A DNA stretch of 32,456 nucleotides from Oscillospiraceae bacterium (GTDB lineage: Bacteria; Bacillota; Clostridia; Oscillospirales; Oscillospiraceae): assembly GCA_017440525.1 (NCBI GenBank), contig JAFSHB010000095.1:1-32456 (forward strand), read 5' to 3'. The position numbers were made by a program, and so were the translations under genes. The notes below the pieces were generated by a model. The model saw nothing but the letters and a program-made list of their open reading frames with translations. It made no database searches and had not been told where the DNA came from. Position 1 is the stretch's first letter. Each line of letters opens with the position of its first letter. Of the stretch, positions 29,951-32,456 are shown one piece after another.

Positions 29951-31219
29951 ATGAAACTTATGGTCATTGGCGGCGGCGGCCGCGAGCATGCCATCATCAA
30001 GGCGCTGAAAAAGAATCCTCAGGTAGAAGCGATCTTCTGCCTTCCCGGTAACGGCGGCATCGCCGCCGATGCCACCTGTGTCGATATCGGTGCAAAGGAC
30101 ATCGAAGCACAGGTCAAATTCGCAAAAGAGAATGCCATCGACTATTGTGTCGTGGCTCCTGACGATCCTCTGGCCCTCGGCGCGGTGGATGCGATCACCG
30201 CAGCCGGTGTTCCTTGCTTCGGTCCTGATGCCAAGGCGGCTGTGATCGAAGCCAGCAAGGCATTCTCCAAGGATCTGATGAAGAAATACGGCATCCCCAC
30301 CGCAGCTTATGAGACCTTCACCGACTGTGCTGCGGCTTGCAAGTATCTCGATACCTGCGATGCTCCCATCGTCGTCAAGGCTGACGGTCTGGCGCTCGGC
30401 AAGGGCGTCATCATCGCCCAGACCATCGAGGAGGCAAAAGAGGCCGTTCATTCCATGATGGAAGATAAGATGTTCGGCGATTCCGGCAACTGCGTGGTCA
30501 TCGAAGAGTTCCTGACCGGTCCCGAAGTCTCCGTCCTGTCCTTCACCGATGGTGAGACTGTGATCCCCATGGTCTCTTCCATGGACCACAAGCGTGCCAT
30601 GGACAATGACGAAGGTCTCAATACGGGCGGCATGGGCACCATCGCCCCCAACCCCTTCTATACGGATGATATCGCCAAGGTGTGTATGGATACGATCTTC
30701 CTGCCCACCATCCGCGCCATGAAGACAGAAGGCCGTCCCTTCAAGGGCTGCCTGTACTTCGGCCTGATGCTGACCCCCAAGGGCCCCAAGGTCATCGAGT
30801 ACAACTGCCGCTTCGGCGATCCTGAAACGCAGGTCGTCCTGCCGCTGCTTGAGAGCGACCTTTTGACGATCATGCAGGCTACCACCAATGGTACGCTGGC
30901 AGATACCGAAGTCAAGTTCTCCGATGGCGCTGCCTGCTGCGTGGTCATGGCCTCTAAGGGCTATCCCGCAGCCTATGAAAAGGGCTTCGAGATCACCATG
31001 ACAGAAGAAGCTGCCGCCACCACTTATGTGGCAGGTGCCGTCCTCAAGGACGGCAAGCTCCTGACCTCCGGCGGCCGTGTCCTCGGTGTTACTGCGACCG
31101 CTGCCGATCTGAAGTCCGCCATCAAGGAAGCTTACCGTCTGACCGACGGCGTGAGATTCGACAATGCATATTTCCGCCGCGATATCGGTGGTCGTGCGCT
31201 GAAAGCCTTGGAGGGATAA
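29951..31219 (+). CDS. purD: GAR synthetase PurD
   Basis: A 422-aa ATP-grasp ligase joining glycine to phosphoribosylamine. Motifs: MVIGGGGREHAIIKAL, FCLPGNGGIA, VVAPDDPLALGAVDAI, APIVVKADGLALGKGVIIA (ATP-grasp), GPEVSVLSFTDGE, GGMGTIAPNPFY, YFGLMLTPKGPKVIEYNCRFGDPETQ and GVRFDNAYFRRDIGGRAL. GGAG (29936-29939) lies before ATG 29951 at a slightly long distance. Phosphoribosylamine from PurF is very labile, which makes close coupling of PurF and PurD useful. Confidence 0.97.
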   Translation: MKLMVIGGGGREHAIIKALKKNPQVEAIFCLPGNGGIAADATCVDIGAKDIEAQVKFAKENAIDYCVVAPDDPLALGAVDAITAAGVPCFGPDAKAAVIEASKAFSKDLMKKYGIPTAAYETFTDCAAACKYLDTCDAPIVVKADGLALGKGVIIAQTIEEAKEAVHSMMEDKMFGDSGNCVVIEEFLTGPEVSVLSFTDGETVIPMVSSMDHKRAMDNDEGLNTGGMGTIAPNPFYTDDIAKVCMDTIFLPTIRAMKTEGRPFKGCLYFGLMLTPKGPKVIEYNCRFGDPETQVVLPLLESDLLTIMQATTNGTLADTEVKFSDGAACCVVMASKGYPAAYEKGFEITMTEEAAATTYVAGAVLKDGKLLTSGGRVLGVTATAADLKSAIKEAYRLTDGVRFDNAYFRRDIGGRALKALEG

Positions 31220-31223
31220 GCTT

Positions 31224-32456
31224 ATGGTATATCGTGTATTTGTTGAAAAAAGACCGGGGCTTGCGCCCGAGGCGGCCGGACTTCTGTCCGATTGCCGATC
31301 CTTCCTTGGTCTGACTGCGCTGGAGAATGTCCGGATCCTCAATCGTTACGATGTGGAAGGTATCGATGCAGAGCTGTTTGGTTATGCTGTCAATACCGTC
31401 TTTTCCGAGCCGCAGCTGGATATCGTCTCCTCCGAAGCGGACCTCTCTGATGCAGATGTGGTGTTTGCTGTAGAGCCACTGCCCGGTCAGTTTGACCAGA
31501 GAGCGGACTCTGCCGCCCAGTGCATCCAGCTCCAGAGCCAGGGTGAGCGTCCCACTGTCCGTTCCGCCAAGGTCTATGCCCTCTATGGCAAGCTGACCGA
31601 GAAGGATGTGGAAGCCATCAAGGGCTATGTCATCAACGCTGTGGAGAGCCGCGAGGCCTCTCTGGAAAAGCCTGAGACACTGGCAGTCGATTATGCCAAG
31701 CCTGAGACTGTGGCGACCGTCACCGGCTTTATCGGCCTTGATGATGCCGGGTTGTCCGAGCTTCTGGATAAGCTGGGTCTTGCCATGGATCTGGACGATC
31801 TGAAGTTCCTGCAGACCTATTTCCGCGACGAGGAAAAGCGCGACCCCACTATCACCGAGGTCCGCGTGGTCGATACCTACTGGTCCGATCACTGCCGCCA
31901 TACGACATTCTCCACCCATATCGACAAGGTGGAGATCCTCGATGAAGCTGCCCTTGCTTCCTATGAACGCTATCTGGCTGCCCGTGTGGAGGTCTACGGC
32001 GAAGAAAAGGCTGCTGTCCGCCCTCAGACCCTGATGGATCTTGCTACCATCGGCGCTAAGGTGCTGAAGAAGCGCGGCCTGCTGCCCGAACTGGACGAAA
32101 GCGAAGAGATCAACGCCTGCTCCATCCATATGACGGCCAAGGTCGATGGCGAGGATCAGGATTGGCTCCTCATGTTCAAGAATGAGACCCACAACCATCC
32201 CACGGAGATCGAGCCTTTCGGCGGCGCAGCTACCTGTATCGGCGGCTGTATCCGCGATCCTCTGTCCGGCCGTGCCTATGTCCACCAGGCCATGCGCGTC
32301 ACCGGCGGCGGCGATCCCCGCAAGGCTCTGGCAGATACCCTGCCCGGCAAGCTGCCTCAGCGTAAACTGGCACAGACCGCCGCTGCAGGTTACTCCTCCT
32401 ACGGCAACCAGATCGGTCTGGCCACCGGTCATGTGGCCGAGGTCTACCACGAGGGC
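31224..32456 (+). CDS. purL: FGAM synthase PurL, single-chain type (3' end outside window)
   Basis: The first 411 codons of formylglycinamidine ribonucleotide synthase; the frame runs open to the window end. It starts MVYRVFVEKRPGLAPEA, then an N-terminal PurS-like region (about 1-150) and the linker, then VDTYWSDHCRHTTFSTHI, the signature of the long single-chain form, FKNETHNHPTEIEPFGGAAT (catalytic region) and GYSSYGNQIGLATG. The C-terminal glutaminase domain would lie beyond the window, so whether it is intact cannot be seen. GGAGGG (31210-31215) lies 8 bases before the ATG; it is 4 bases after the purD stop. Confidence 0.96.
   Translation, partial: MVYRVFVEKRPGLAPEAAGLLSDCRSFLGLTALENVRILNRYDVEGIDAELFGYAVNTVFSEPQLDIVSSEADLSDADVVFAVEPLPGQFDQRADSAAQCIQLQSQGERPTVRSAKVYALYGKLTEKDVEAIKGYVINAVESREASLEKPETLAVDYAKPETVATVTGFIGLDDAGLSELLDKLGLAMDLDDLKFLQTYFRDEEKRDPTITEVRVVDTYWSDHCRHTTFSTHIDKVEILDEAALASYERYLAARVEVYGEEKAAVRPQTLMDLATIGAKVLKKRGLLPELDESEEINACSIHMTAKVDGEDQDWLLMFKNETHNHPTEIEPFGGAATCIGGCIRDPLSGRAYVHQAMRVTGGGDPRKALADTLPGKLPQRKLAQTAAAGYSSYGNQIGLATGHVAEVYHEG

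Overview
The window is chromosomal DNA of a spore-forming, anaerobic-type Bacillota, most likely class Clostridia (Oscillospirales-like). The evidence is: forespore genes spoVAD and spoVAE; an ECF sigma/anti-sigma pair; a CsaB-type cell-wall pyruvyl transferase; a Gram-positive type eut (ethanolamine microcompartment) operon; a ZTP riboswitch in front of a purE-C-F-M-N-O-H-D-L operon that uses separate PurO and AICAR transformylase proteins; AGGAGG-type ribosome binding sites; and U-tract hairpin terminators. Species cannot be named from this sequence alone.

Layout. 1-360: 3' end of tuf and two tandem terminators. 406-3305: strong promoter, a single-pass membrane protein, and a fused glycosyltransferase/CsaB protein. 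3310-4582: a divergent pair made of a DMT-family exporter (-) and an 89-aa unknown protein (+). 4587-6255 (-): spoVAD, spoVAE and a previously unlisted 47-aa Gln/Asn-rich gene, with two similar forespore-sigma-like promoters. 6331-8565: dusB, ECF sigma factor, zinc-finger anti-sigma factor. 8566-9030: repeat-rich gap with an array of mini-hairpins. 9031-10181 (-): tRNA-Val(CAC) and a zinc-ribbon/CFI-box protein. 10185-20899: thirteen-gene eut operon in the order G, A, B, C, L, E, M, T, pduL, unknown, N, H, Q. 20900-21385: patch of GTAGGGGCG-type palindromes with a 77-bp direct repeat. 21385-23307 (-): acetate-kinase-family gene and a flavodoxin-like gene. 23507-32456: purine operon, with purL cut by the window end.

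How the genes work together. EutH imports ethanolamine; EutBC (reactivated by EutA, with cobalamin adenosylated by EutT) splits it into acetaldehyde and ammonia inside a shell of EutM, EutL and EutN. EutE makes acetyl-CoA, EutG makes ethanol, PduL makes acetyl phosphate, and EutQ or the neighbouring acetate-kinase relative could make ATP and acetate. The purine operon covers PRPP to IMP except purB and, if it is needed, purK. Its PurF lacks the N-terminal catalytic cysteine and probably cannot use glutamine by itself.

The points most worth a second look are the forespore-linked Gln/Asn-rich microprotein, the PurF without a glutaminase nucleophile, the acetate-kinase relative with altered catalytic residues, the odd eutH start, the conserved unknown eut protein, and the mini-hairpin repeat array. 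All identifications come from reading the sequence against remembered family features; no database search was run.
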